From positions 1-18,357 of the forward strand of contig CAZZHG010000095.1 of the NCBI GenBank assembly GCA_964653655.1: DNA of 18,357 nucleotides, read 5' to 3'. Origin of the DNA: CAZZHG01 sp964653655 (GTDB taxonomy: Bacteria > Bdellovibrionota > FAC87 > UBA2466). Positions 8,901 to 16,147 of this stretch are shown here, piece after piece. A model generated the notes under the pieces. It was not told the DNA's origin. It searched no databases and saw only the letters and a list, made by a program, of their open reading frames with translations. The position numbers and the translations under genes are program-made. Within the stretch, counting starts at the first letter, position 1; every line of letters begins with the position of its first letter.

Positions 8901-11632
8901 AGGAAGGCCGGGCCGCCTACACGAATCAGACCATCCATATCGCCGGCAAGGAGGACTCCTGGTTTCACGGATCCAATACGGATCGCATGGACCTGCTTCC
9001 CGGGGAACGGCGGTACGAGCCGGGACAAACCGCGAAATTTCAGGTGCGCATGCCGTTTCGGCAGGCGACCGCCCTGGTCACCGTCGAGCGGGAAGGCATC
9101 CTAGATAGTTACGTCAGGGAGCTTTCGGGCAAAGAACCGGTGGTCGAGGTTCCCATTAAGGAGAACTACGGACCGAATGTCTTCGTCTCGGTACTCGCCC
9201 TTCGGGGGCGGGTCGGGGACGTGAAGCCGACGGGACTGATCGATTTGGGCCGGCCGTCTTTCAAGCTCGGCATCGCCGAAATCGCCGTCGGGATCAAACC
9301 GCATGAGCTGAAGGTGGGAGTGAAGACCGATCGGGAAGTGTATTCGGTACGGGACAAGGTGAAGGTCTCCGTGAAGGTGGCCTCGGCTTCGGGCGTGAAG
9401 CTTCCGGCCGACGCGGAAGCGGTGGTCGCCATCGTGGACGAGGGGCTTCTCGAGCTTGCGCCGAACAACACTTGGAAGTTGCTGGAGGCCATGATGGGCC
9501 GCCGGGGCTATCAGGTCGAGACGTCGACGGCGCAGATGCACGTCGTCGGGAAACGCCACTTCGGCTTGAAGGCGCTTCCCGCCGGGGGCGGGGGCGGCAT
9601 GGAGGGCGGAGGCTCGACGCGCGAGCTCTTCGATACGCTCGTGCTTTGGAAGGCCCGTGTGAAGCTGTCTCCGTCGGGGGAAGCGAAGATCGAGGCGCCG
9701 CTGAACGATTCCCTGACGAGTTTCCGCGTTGTGGCAGTCGCCTCCGCGGGAGCGGGACTCTTCGGAACCGGTCAGACGAGCGTGCGTACGTCGCAGGACT
9801 TGATGGTGCTTCCCGGCATTCCGCCTCTCGCCCGTTCGGGAGACAAGCTCCGGGTCGGTGTGCAGCTCAGAAATACGACGGAAAAGAAGCTTTCCGTCCG
9901 GCTCGCCGGAACGGTTACCGGCGGGGAGAAAAAATCACTTTCCGATCAAACGGTGGATTTAGGTCCACAGGAAGCCAAGGAAGCTTATTGGGACTATCAG
10001 GTGCCGGCGATGCGGGGGGAGCTCAAGTATACGGTGAAGGCTTCCGCCGCGGGAGCCTCGGATTCCGTCACGGTTACGCAAAAAATCGTCGATGCGGTTC
10101 CCGTGCGGGCCGTCCAGGCCACGGTGATGCAGGCGACGGGCCCCCTAGAAGTTTCCGTGGCCATGCCCGCCGGTGGCGAAGCGGGAAGAGGCGGCGTGCA
10201 AGTGAAGCTCTCTTCGAGCCTCGTGCAGGGACTCGACGGAGTGCGCGCCTATATGGAGCGCTATCCTTATACCTGCTTAGAACAGCAGGCTTCCCGTGCC
10301 GTCGCCCTGCGGGATCGGAAGCTTTGGGATTCCGCGATGGCGAAACTTCCGGGTTACGTGGATGGAGCGGGGTTTGCGAAATATTTCCCTTCTTCTTCGG
10401 AAGGAAGCGAAGTCCTCACGGCCTATCTGGTCTCTCTCGGGGCCGCGGCCGGTTGGCCGCTTCCCGCAGCCGTCGAGACCAAGATGCTCGGCGCCCTGGA
10501 AGGGTTCGCCGAGGGACGCGTCGTGCGCACAGCCCGGCTCGTAACGTCGGACCTTACGCTCAGAAAGGTCATGGCCCTCGAAGCGCTCGCCTCTAACGGG
10601 AAACGGATGCCGAAGCTCGCGCATTTGACGGCTATAGAAGGCGATACCGCGGGCTGGCCCACGTCGGGGCTCATCGATTGGGTGCGGATGCTAAAGAAAG
10701 TGGAACCTCAGGGCGACCGTTTGAAGAAGGGGCTCGCCCAGCTTCGGGCCCGCATCGCGCTTCAGGGGACTACTCTTGCTTTCTCGACGGAAAAAACCGA
10801 CGGGCTGTGGTGGTTGATGGAATCGGGCGACGTGAACGCCGTCCGGGCTTTACACACGCTTGCCGACGATCCCACGTGGGTCAAAGATGCTCCGCGAATG
10901 GCGACGGGCGCCCTGGGGCGTTTACGGCAGGGGCACTGGGATCTGACGACGGCCAACGCTTGGGGCGTGCTCGCCGTCGAGCGCTTCGGAACTCTCTACG
11001 AAAAAGTTGCGGTGAAAGGGAACACGGAAGTCGCGCTCGGTTCCGAGAAGGCCAACGTTCAATGGAAGGACAAGGAACCGCAGGCGAAACAATTCGGCTG
11101 GCCGCCAGCGAAGGCCGCGCTTCAGGTGAAACACGCGGGCGCGGGGGCGCCCTGGCTCAGTATGCTCGCGACCGCCGCCATTCCTTTGAAAGAGCCGCTC
11201 TGGGCGGGCTACCGGATTGAAAAGAAGGTCTCGGCCGTCGAGCGAAAGAGCAAAGACAAATGGAGCCGTGGAGACATCGTGCGGGTTCAAATCAAGGTCA
11301 CGGGGCAAAGCCCGATGACTTGGGTCGTGGTGAACGATCCGATTCCGGCCGGAAGCAGCGTGCTCGGCACCGGACTCGGACGGGATTCCGCCCTTGCCAC
11401 CAGCGGTGAGAAAACTTCGGGAAATTATGCCGAGGTTGCTTTCGAGGAGCGCTCCTTCGAAGGCTTTCGCCGGTATCTCGAGTATCTGCCCGAAGGGGAT
11501 TACTCCTTCGAGTACACCGTCCGTCTGAACAATCCGGGAACCTTTCAGCTTCCCCCGACGAGGGTGGAGGCGATGTACGCGCCGGAAATGTTCGGTGAGT
11601 TGCCGAATGCCGTTTGGGAAGTGGGTTCGTGA
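5939..11632 (+). CDS. yfhM: Periplasmic alpha-2-macroglobulin, thioester type (YfhM-like)
   Basis: Bacterial alpha-2-macroglobulins are cleaved by attacking proteases and trap them covalently through an internal thioester. The product is 1897 residues. A Sec signal peptide (about 1-22, cleavage near VYG-A) has no lipobox Cys, so the protein is predicted to be soluble in the periplasm, unlike lipoprotein YfhM of E. coli. Visible in order are N-terminal extra domains, a macroglobulin domain with LAWVTRLDDGKPV (about 505-545), an MG2-type DRSLLRAGETLHAKLFL (about 630), and a bait-region-like domain with RRYEPGQTAKFQVRMP (about 1005-1170). These are followed by the A2M domain TRELFDTLVLW (about 1227) and the thioester CLEQ at Cys1446-Gln1449. 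About 450 residues follow the Cys, as in E. coli. The start is GTG; GGAGGG is only 3 nt upstream, and an in-frame TTG at 5951 is an alternative. It overlaps pbpC by 4 nt. Confidence 0.95.
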   Translation: MGTRLRGVWLGVLSFIPAVVYGAGVPPGVESFSPEGVAKSVRQVKARFTEPMVAFGDLKAAAPFEAKCGEGGVGRWVDPELWVYDFKEELPAGVLCEFKVRPGLKTLSGKAINARTLGFSTGGPAVLRTHPWEGSESITEDQAFIALTDAPVDEKSLEKSAYFEIEGIPERVGLKLIGGSDRKTLLKSNYYRDPKLHDRLLVFQSRQTFPPKAKVTFVWGAGLKSVSGVPTQVPRRFEFRARDLFRAEFSCERLQADGPCTPLAQLLLRFTSPVEKSVADKIVLKGPNGYSRKAETWGQADEEYIDGVRFTPPLPDAAALTLEIPKGAKDDFGRPLSNADKYPLNISTGPYPPLAKFSGYFGIIEAKGGGVLPVTVRSVEPELKAKLLKLGPSGKQSEAYFGDIKGSAAKIGKDRVSDIRDWLALVAYVGQDASVFKGTAKTIPPKSDPKPFTIPRKEDAKAFEVVGIPLKDPGFYVVEIESPKLGAALLAKEGPFHVPTAVLVTNLAVHFKKGKESSLAWVTRLDDGKPVRGAQVKVWDCLNTVVAQGATDANGIARFPGEIKYDESSKRCHKKNKEYYSSYEYGLFVTAETGEEITFVHTNWDDGIQPWRFSLSRSGRDNPSVAHAVLDRSLLRAGETLHAKLFLRRETGKGLELPSEKDKRQELRIRHYGSDQEYLQKITWAPNGTAEATWAIPKEAKLGSYGIELIERTKTKEEGSNKFRERIDAQTAGSFRVEEFRVPLMRAAINVPSEAPVAPKKISLSAGIHYLSGGPASGLPVKMTTRFSSSWASFPAYDDYSFADGDVKEEKKRRSYEDDEEASVPLFADARKTSLILDKVGTGQVEVEDIPKMDKPIELYSELEFSDPNGEVQTVSRGTRIFPSSVVLGTKREGWNAYADDVRVRAMAVDLKGKPIVGQEITVDLFQRKSFSHRKRILGGYYAYEHSSETKRIGDLCKGKSDSLGRFTCTGKSPVEGDIVLRLTAKDKEGRAAYTNQTIHIAGKEDSWFHGSNTDRMDLLPGERRYEPGQTAKFQVRMPFRQATALVTVEREGILDSYVRELSGKEPVVEVPIKENYGPNVFVSVLALRGRVGDVKPTGLIDLGRPSFKLGIAEIAVGIKPHELKVGVKTDREVYSVRDKVKVSVKVASASGVKLPADAEAVVAIVDEGLLELAPNNTWKLLEAMMGRRGYQVETSTAQMHVVGKRHFGLKALPAGGGGGMEGGGSTRELFDTLVLWKARVKLSPSGEAKIEAPLNDSLTSFRVVAVASAGAGLFGTGQTSVRTSQDLMVLPGIPPLARSGDKLRVGVQLRNTTEKKLSVRLAGTVTGGEKKSLSDQTVDLGPQEAKEAYWDYQVPAMRGELKYTVKASAAGASDSVTVTQKIVDAVPVRAVQATVMQATGPLEVSVAMPAGGEAGRGGVQVKLSSSLVQGLDGVRAYMERYPYTCLEQQASRAVALRDRKLWDSAMAKLPGYVDGAGFAKYFPSSSEGSEVLTAYLVSLGAAAGWPLPAAVETKMLGALEGFAEGRVVRTARLVTSDLTLRKVMALEALASNGKRMPKLAHLTAIEGDTAGWPTSGLIDWVRMLKKVEPQGDRLKKGLAQLRARIALQGTTLAFSTEKTDGLWWLMESGDVNAVRALHTLADDPTWVKDAPRMATGALGRLRQGHWDLTTANAWGVLAVERFGTLYEKVAVKGNTEVALGSEKANVQWKDKEPQAKQFGWPPAKAALQVKHAGAGAPWLSMLATAAIPLKEPLWAGYRIEKKVSAVERKSKDKWSRGDIVRVQIKVTGQSPMTWVVVNDPIPAGSSVLGTGLGRDSALATSGEKTSGNYAEVAFEERSFEGFRRYLEYLPEGDYSFEYTVRLNNPGTFQLPPTRVEAMYAPEMFGELPNAVWEVGS

Positions 11633-13695
11633 AACCTGCCCTTCTAATGGCGCTGTTTGTTTGCGTCGGCGCCGGGGCGTTTCCGAAGTTCGAGCAAGTG
11701 CGCGGCCGCTGGAAGGCATCCGACCCTCGCTTGCTGGATCGCCGAGGGAAATTGCTTCAGGAGTCGAGGCGGGACTTTTCCGGCCGGCGCTTGGAGTGGG
11801 TTTCGCTTGCCCAAGTCTCCGAGGCGGCAAGGGGCGCCGTTCTCTCCGCGGAAGACAGGCGTTTCTGGAGTCACCACGGAGTCGATTGGCGAGCCGCCGT
11901 CTCGGGAGCCCTTCGTTCGGCGTTCACCTCGAGGCCGCGGGGAGCCAGTACGTTGAGCATGCAGGTCGTTTCGTTCCTCGATCCCTCCTTGCGGCCCAGG
12001 GGACGGCGGCGCGGGATCTGGCGCAAGTGGCAACAGATGCAGGCAGCGAGGGATCTGGAGAAAGTCTGGACGAAGGAACAGATCTTCGAGACTTACCTGA
12101 ACCTCGTTACTTTTCGGAGCGAGCTGCGGGGAATCGAAGCGGCGAGCCGGGCTCTATTCGACAAATCCTCTCACGGTCTGACGGCCGGGGAGGGGGCGGT
12201 GCTGGCCGCTCTCATTCGATCGCCGAACGCGTCCGCGGCCAAAGTGGCGGAGCGGGCCTGTCTAATCACGAAGTCCGCGTGCGAGGAAATCAAGGCCTCT
12301 CCGGCGCTCACGGCCGAGGGGCGTATTCGCCCGCGGCGGGCACTCGCCCCCCATCTCGCCCGGCTGCTCCGTGGCGACGGAGACGAAGTTAGAACCACTT
12401 TGGATTTGGAAGTGCAGGCGTTCAGCCTCGACGTACTGAACCGGTATCTTCTTTCTCTCAAAGAGGAGCATGTCGCGGACGGCGCGGTTGTCGTCTTGGA
12501 CAACCGCACCGGCGAGACGATTGCATACCTGGGCAACGGAGACGGAATTTCGCAGGTGGACGGGGTTCGCGCCCGCCGCCAGGCCGGGTCCTCGCTTAAG
12601 CCCTTCCTCTATGCGCTGGCGTTCGAGCAGCGCCGACTGACACCGGCTTCCCTCCTTCAGGACTCTCCCCTCGATGTCCCTTTCGGCCGCGGAATTTATC
12701 GCCCGGCCAACTACGACAATCTTTTCCGCGGGCCGGTTTCGGCGAGACGATCGCTTGCCGAGTCGCTCAACATTCCCGCGGTACGCGCTTTGATGCTCGT
12801 CGGAGAGGAAGCTTTCGCGGGAAAGTTGCGGGAGCTCGGGTTCGAGGGATTGGGCGAAGCGAAAAAATACGGCCCGTCCCTCGCACTGGGGACCGCCGAC
12901 GTTTCGTTGTGGGAGCTGACCAACGCGTTTAGGGCTCTGGCTAACGGCGGAACGTGGTCCCCGGCCAAACTTACCGGCATTGAGCCCGAGACGACGCGGA
13001 AGGTGTTTGGCCCGGGTCCCGCCTATCTGGTCGGCGATATTTTGTCGGATCGGGAAAGCAGGTCGGGCACCTTCGGGCTCGAAAGCCCTCTATCGACGAG
13101 ATTTTGGTCCGCCGTTAAAACGGGAACCAGTAAAGACATGCGGGACAACTGGTGCGTGGGCTTTTCCAGCGAGTTCACGGTCGGCGTCTGGGTGGGCAAC
13201 TTCGACGGCTCCTCCATGTGGAACGTTAGCGGCGCTTCCGGGGCCGCGCCCGTGTGGAAAGAAATCATGATTCGTCTCAACGAAATCCGGCCGAGCCGAA
13301 AGCCCGAGCGACCGTCCGCGGTCATCGCGAAGGGAAACGAGAATTTTATCGACGGTACCGAGCCGACCCCGGCTTCGGGAAAACTCGTTTCGGGGCCGCC
13401 CCGTATCGGATATCCGGTCGGGGGAAGTCTCTTCGCGTGGGATCCGGATATTCCTCCGGCCAACCAACGCATCCTTTTCGAGAAGCGGGGCTCGGGTAAG
13501 CGGCTTCGCTGGTCGCTGGACGGGCACATCCTTGGGCCCGCCGAAGAGGGTTATTCCTGGCTTCCGGTTCCAGGGCGGCACGAACTCAGGCTGATAGCCG
13601 CCAATGGGGCCGAACTAGACAAGGTCCGGTTCGAGGTCCGGGGTGGCGAGATCGATGACGTGCCAACTCCGTTCGAGCAGACCGAATCCCCGTGA
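11629..13695 (+). CDS. pbpC: Penicillin-binding protein 1C (bifunctional glycosyltransferase/transpeptidase)
   Basis: PBP1C polymerises and crosslinks peptidoglycan at the outer face of the inner membrane. The product is 689 residues from the GTG at 11629, chosen because it forms a GTGA overlap with the macroglobulin stop. An in-frame TTG at 11614 is less likely. A hydrophobic N-terminal anchor or signal (about 4-18) is followed by a GT51 domain with EDRRFWSHHGVD (catalytic Glu75) and RGASTLSMQ. The transpeptidase has SSLK (Ser321, Lys324), SLN (379-381) and KTGTS (497-501). A C-terminal beta-rich region (about 600-685) matches the position of the PBP1C C-terminal domain. All catalytic motifs are intact. 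The pairing with a thioester macroglobulin is a known conserved arrangement, read as protease trapping plus wall repair. Confidence 0.97.
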   Translation: MKPALLMALFVCVGAGAFPKFEQVRGRWKASDPRLLDRRGKLLQESRRDFSGRRLEWVSLAQVSEAARGAVLSAEDRRFWSHHGVDWRAAVSGALRSAFTSRPRGASTLSMQVVSFLDPSLRPRGRRRGIWRKWQQMQAARDLEKVWTKEQIFETYLNLVTFRSELRGIEAASRALFDKSSHGLTAGEGAVLAALIRSPNASAAKVAERACLITKSACEEIKASPALTAEGRIRPRRALAPHLARLLRGDGDEVRTTLDLEVQAFSLDVLNRYLLSLKEEHVADGAVVVLDNRTGETIAYLGNGDGISQVDGVRARRQAGSSLKPFLYALAFEQRRLTPASLLQDSPLDVPFGRGIYRPANYDNLFRGPVSARRSLAESLNIPAVRALMLVGEEAFAGKLRELGFEGLGEAKKYGPSLALGTADVSLWELTNAFRALANGGTWSPAKLTGIEPETTRKVFGPGPAYLVGDILSDRESRSGTFGLESPLSTRFWSAVKTGTSKDMRDNWCVGFSSEFTVGVWVGNFDGSSMWNVSGASGAAPVWKEIMIRLNEIRPSRKPERPSAVIAKGNENFIDGTEPTPASGKLVSGPPRIGYPVGGSLFAWDPDIPPANQRILFEKRGSGKRLRWSLDGHILGPAEEGYSWLPVPGRHELRLIAANGAELDKVRFEVRGGEIDDVPTPFEQTESP

Positions 13696-13745
13696 TGGAG
13701 CAAACGAAACGGATTTTGCGATTTTCCGACACAATTCGGGACTAA

Positions 13746-13766
13746 CCTGAAACTAGGGGTTTCAGG
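13746..13766 (+). promoter_or_regulatory. Perfect 8-bp hairpin touching the Shine-Dalgarno sequence of the Cys-rich gene
   Basis: CCTGAAAC (13746-13753) and GTTTCAGG (13759-13766) are exact reverse complements around a TAGGG loop. The last three bases of the 3' arm begin the AGGAGGGGG Shine-Dalgarno sequence (13764-13772) of the ATG at 13774. No T run follows, so it is not an intrinsic terminator for pbpC. It could be a translational control hairpin, an operator, or a transcript-stabilising element. Confidence 0.5.
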
Positions 13767-13773
13767 AGGGGGA

Positions 13774-14217
13774 ATGGTCCGTTTGCTTTTCATTTTGCTG
13801 GTCCTTGGTGTCTCCCGCACGGCACATGCGGAGGCCCAGCTTGCGGGCGTCGTACCGATGCCCGCTCCCTCCAGCGCCTCCTGCACCAAAGCACCGTGCG
13901 CGGCTGGGTGCTCCCAGGAAGTTTCCTGTAATGACTACGATCCGAACCGGGACAAATGTTCCCATCCAAACCATGTTCTCGTGAACTGGAGCTGTTCCTC
14001 GCCGTGCTCGTGCTCGTCGGACGGAACGGTGGTTTGCTCCGTCTCCTACAAATGCGTCGACATGGTGGCCGAGATGTCGGAGATACGGCGTTTACCCAAG
14101 CCGGTGATTCACTTGTCCAAGCCCGAGGCACCCAAGGAAGAGGCCGCCGAGAGCAGCCCTTCGGCGGAAGACAACGACTCGGGCGATCCGATCAAGTGGA
14201 CGATATCGCCCGACTGA
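13774..14217 (+). CDS. Small secreted cysteine-rich protein, function unknown
   Basis: I do not recognise this 147-residue product. A clear Sec signal peptide (MVRLLFILLVLGVSRTAHA) should be cleaved after residue 19. The mature protein has ten Cys between residues 37 and 94, with spacings 4, 3, 5, 9, 11, 3, 1, 7 and 5, consistent with five disulfides in an oxidising compartment. A DYDPNRD stretch between Cys52 and Cys62 resembles a short calcium-binding loop, but this is speculative. Residues from about 110 on are acidic, Pro/Ser-rich and probably disordered. The ATG has a very strong Shine-Dalgarno sequence, AGGAGGGGG. It follows pbpC by 78 bp on the same strand, and its last 109 bp overlap the convergent antiporter gene. 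Coding status is supported by the signal peptide, ribosome-binding site and Cys pattern. Confidence 0.82.
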   Translation: MVRLLFILLVLGVSRTAHAEAQLAGVVPMPAPSSASCTKAPCAAGCSQEVSCNDYDPNRDKCSHPNHVLVNWSCSSPCSCSSDGTVVCSVSYKCVDMVAEMSEIRRLPKPVIHLSKPEAPKEEAAESSPSAEDNDSGDPIKWTISPD

Positions 14218-16097
14218 AGCACGAACTCCGCCGTCGGCACGGTCGTGCCGAGGCCTTCTCTGAAAACACAAACTACGTTGGCTCCGGTGAGCTCTCTGAG
14301 CCGAAGGTCGGCCAGCGACCGGCCCTGACAATCCGACGCGCCGGCGACCCGGACCGGACGAATGCGGGAAATCGCTTCCCACGAGGGGAGGCGGAGCAGC
14401 TCCGGCCCGCCCCAAAGGGACTTCGCTTTCGTTTCCAGTCGCTGGCGCAGCCCGGAGACGAACCCCTCCACCTGATCCTCGGCGATTCCGTAACTGCGTA
14501 GTGTGCGCACTAGCATTCCGACGGAAGTCTCGAACTCGGCGATGACGATTTCCGTGTTGGCGTCGAGGGAGAGATCTTCGACCTCCCGAAGGTACTGAGC
14601 GCGCACGATGACCGGAACGTCGGGACGCATGCGGCGGATGGCCGACAGAGAGCTCGAGGTCATGGAGGCGCCCGAAACGCTCAAGACGACGAGCTTGCAG
14701 CGGCTGATGCCCGCGGCCTCCAACATGCCGTCCTGGCTGGCATCTCCGTAGAGAATATCCTCACCCGCCTGCTTGAACTTGCGCACGATCTCCGGGTTCA
14801 TCTCGAGAACCCGGTACGGAATTCCGAGGGACTTCAGAGCCTGCGCCACGTCCTGTCCGACGGGACCGAACCCAAGAATGATGGTATGGCCCTGGGCGGA
14901 GGAGGTTGCGAGCGTCAGTAGCGGAGCGTCTGCCGCCATCGCCTTTCTCTTTTGCAGAAACCAGCGAGGCGCCACGCGGAACAGAAAGGGCGTGGCTAGA
15001 ATGGACAGCAAAGAAGCACTCAGAAAGATCTGCAGGTCGGCCGGGGTGAAAAGACCCCGCTCGGAACCTTGAGTCGCCAGCACGAAGCTGAACTCTCCGA
15101 CCTGCGAAAGCGTCACCGCGCAAATGGCGGCGACCGACGAGGGGTAGCGGGCGATCCGGACCGCGCCGAAGACAACGGCTGCCTTGCCGAGGAAGAGCAA
15201 AAGCGTAATGCCAACCACGAGGAAGGGGTGGGCGAGCACGAAAGCCGGATCGAGGAGCATGCCGAGCGAAGTGAAGAAGAGGCCGAGGAAGTTGTCCCGC
15301 AGATGAATGATGTCGGCGGCGATCTGTTTGACGTACGGCGTATCGGAAACCAGAAGGCCCGCGAGAAACGCGCCCAGGGAAAGCGACAAGCCGATCCGAT
15401 CCACGGCCCACGCGATGCCGAGCACCAGGGAGAGAACGGCGAAGAAGAAGACTTCGCGGCTTCTCGTCAGCAGCACCTTGTCGAATAGCCACGGAATCGC
15501 GAAGCGGCCCCCGAACCAAAGTACGACGAGAAGCACCGGAGACGCGACGAGCCACCGGATGTCGGAATGGGCGCCCGGCTGGATGCCGGCGAGAATCGGA
15601 ACGAGAAGCATCAGCGGAATGACGGCCAGATCCTGAAAGAGAAGGGTGCCGAGGCATGCCTCCCCGAAGGGAGAGTGAAGCTCTCTCGAGTCCTCGAGGA
15701 GCTTCATCACGATGGCGGTCGAGCTCATGGCGACGAGTCCGCCGATGAAAATACTCTTCGGGATCGGCAGACCCGAAAGGTTGGCCAGCAGGGCAAAAAG
15801 GATGGTCGTGGCGAGCACCTGCACCATTCCGGCTCCCAGGAAGGCGCGCTTCAGGCGCATGACCTTGCGCGGAGAAAATTCGAGCCCGAGAGTGAACATC
15901 AGGAACAGGATCGCGATTTCGGTGAGAAAATGCGCGCCGGGTAGGGAGCTGACGATCTTGAGCGAGTACGGGCCTATCAACATTCCGGTCGCGATGAATC
16001 CGACGACGGTAGGTATTTTCAGGCGATGGAATAGGGTGGCTACCAGGGTCGCCGATCCCAGAACTGCGACGACATCGAGTAGCGTGGAATCGTGCAT
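14109..16097 (-). CDS. Kef-type (CPA2) monovalent cation:proton antiporter with RCK domains
   Basis: This inner-membrane transporter should exchange K+ or Na+ for protons. The product is 662 residues. Residues 1-385 hold roughly a dozen hydrophobic segments with CPA2 signatures: FTLGLEFSPRKVMRLKRA, AMSSTAIVMKLLED, LGTLLFQDLAVIPLMLLVPI, GAFLAGLLVSDTPY and FFTSLGMLLDP. An RCK_N domain follows, with HTIILGFGPVGQDVAQALKS (GFGPVG at 409-414), which should bind a nucleotide. An RCK_C (TrkA_C) domain occupies about 580-650. Architecture resembles KefB/KefC or YbaL, and the ion and gating ligand cannot be read from the sequence. The ATG at 16097 lacks a Shine-Dalgarno sequence but has a promoter almost abutting it. 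The C-terminal 35 codons overlap the Cys-rich gene on the other strand. Confidence 0.95.
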   Translation of the reverse strand: MHDSTLLDVVAVLGSATLVATLFHRLKIPTVVGFIATGMLIGPYSLKIVSSLPGAHFLTEIAILFLMFTLGLEFSPRKVMRLKRAFLGAGMVQVLATTILFALLANLSGLPIPKSIFIGGLVAMSSTAIVMKLLEDSRELHSPFGEACLGTLLFQDLAVIPLMLLVPILAGIQPGAHSDIRWLVASPVLLVVLWFGGRFAIPWLFDKVLLTRSREVFFFAVLSLVLGIAWAVDRIGLSLSLGAFLAGLLVSDTPYVKQIAADIIHLRDNFLGLFFTSLGMLLDPAFVLAHPFLVVGITLLLFLGKAAVVFGAVRIARYPSSVAAICAVTLSQVGEFSFVLATQGSERGLFTPADLQIFLSASLLSILATPFLFRVAPRWFLQKRKAMAADAPLLTLATSSAQGHTIILGFGPVGQDVAQALKSLGIPYRVLEMNPEIVRKFKQAGEDILYGDASQDGMLEAAGISRCKLVVLSVSGASMTSSSLSAIRRMRPDVPVIVRAQYLREVEDLSLDANTEIVIAEFETSVGMLVRTLRSYGIAEDQVEGFVSGLRQRLETKAKSLWGGPELLRLPSWEAISRIRPVRVAGASDCQGRSLADLRLRELTGANVVCVFREGLGTTVPTAEFVLQSGDIVHLIGSPESLSSAEGLLSAASSLGASGLDK

Positions 16098-16108
16098 AGA
16101 GCCCAGGC

Positions 16109-16138
16109 ATTATAGCCGGGCAGGATCGCCCTTGTCAT
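16109..16138 (-). promoter_or_regulatory. Sigma70-type promoter for the antiporter gene
   Basis: On the minus strand, ATGACA (16133-16138, 5/6 to TTGACA) and TATAAT (16109-16114, 6/6) are separated by 18 nt. The expected start point near 16100-16102 lies only 3-5 nt before the ATG at 16097, with no room for a Shine-Dalgarno sequence. The element falls in the 50-bp gap downstream of the metallopeptidase-like gene, so the antiporter has its own promoter. Confidence 0.7.
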
Positions 16139-16147
16139 GTAAGGCGG

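Noticed and set aside
7901..9028. Minus-strand open frame opposite the macroglobulin gene (375 codons)
   Set aside because: It lies wholly inside the yfhM-like gene, has no ribosome-binding site or recognisable domain, and is explained by codon bias on the sense strand.
9472..10596. Plus-strand open frame (374 codons) in another frame of the macroglobulin gene
   Set aside because: It spans the thioester region of the real gene and is Arg/Gly-rich frame-shifted sequence with no domain.
11614..11628. TTG at 11614 as the pbpC start
   Set aside because: The GTG at 11629 gives the compact GTGA overlap with the upstream stop and a better N-terminal anchor (MKPALLMALFVCVG).
10922..11830. Minus-strand open frame across the macroglobulin/pbpC junction (302 codons)
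   Set aside because: Both sense-strand genes are intact here, and the antisense product has no recognisable feature.
13746..13772. Intrinsic terminator for pbpC
   Set aside because: The stem is perfect but is followed by AGGGGGAATGG rather than a T run, and it overlaps the next gene's Shine-Dalgarno sequence.
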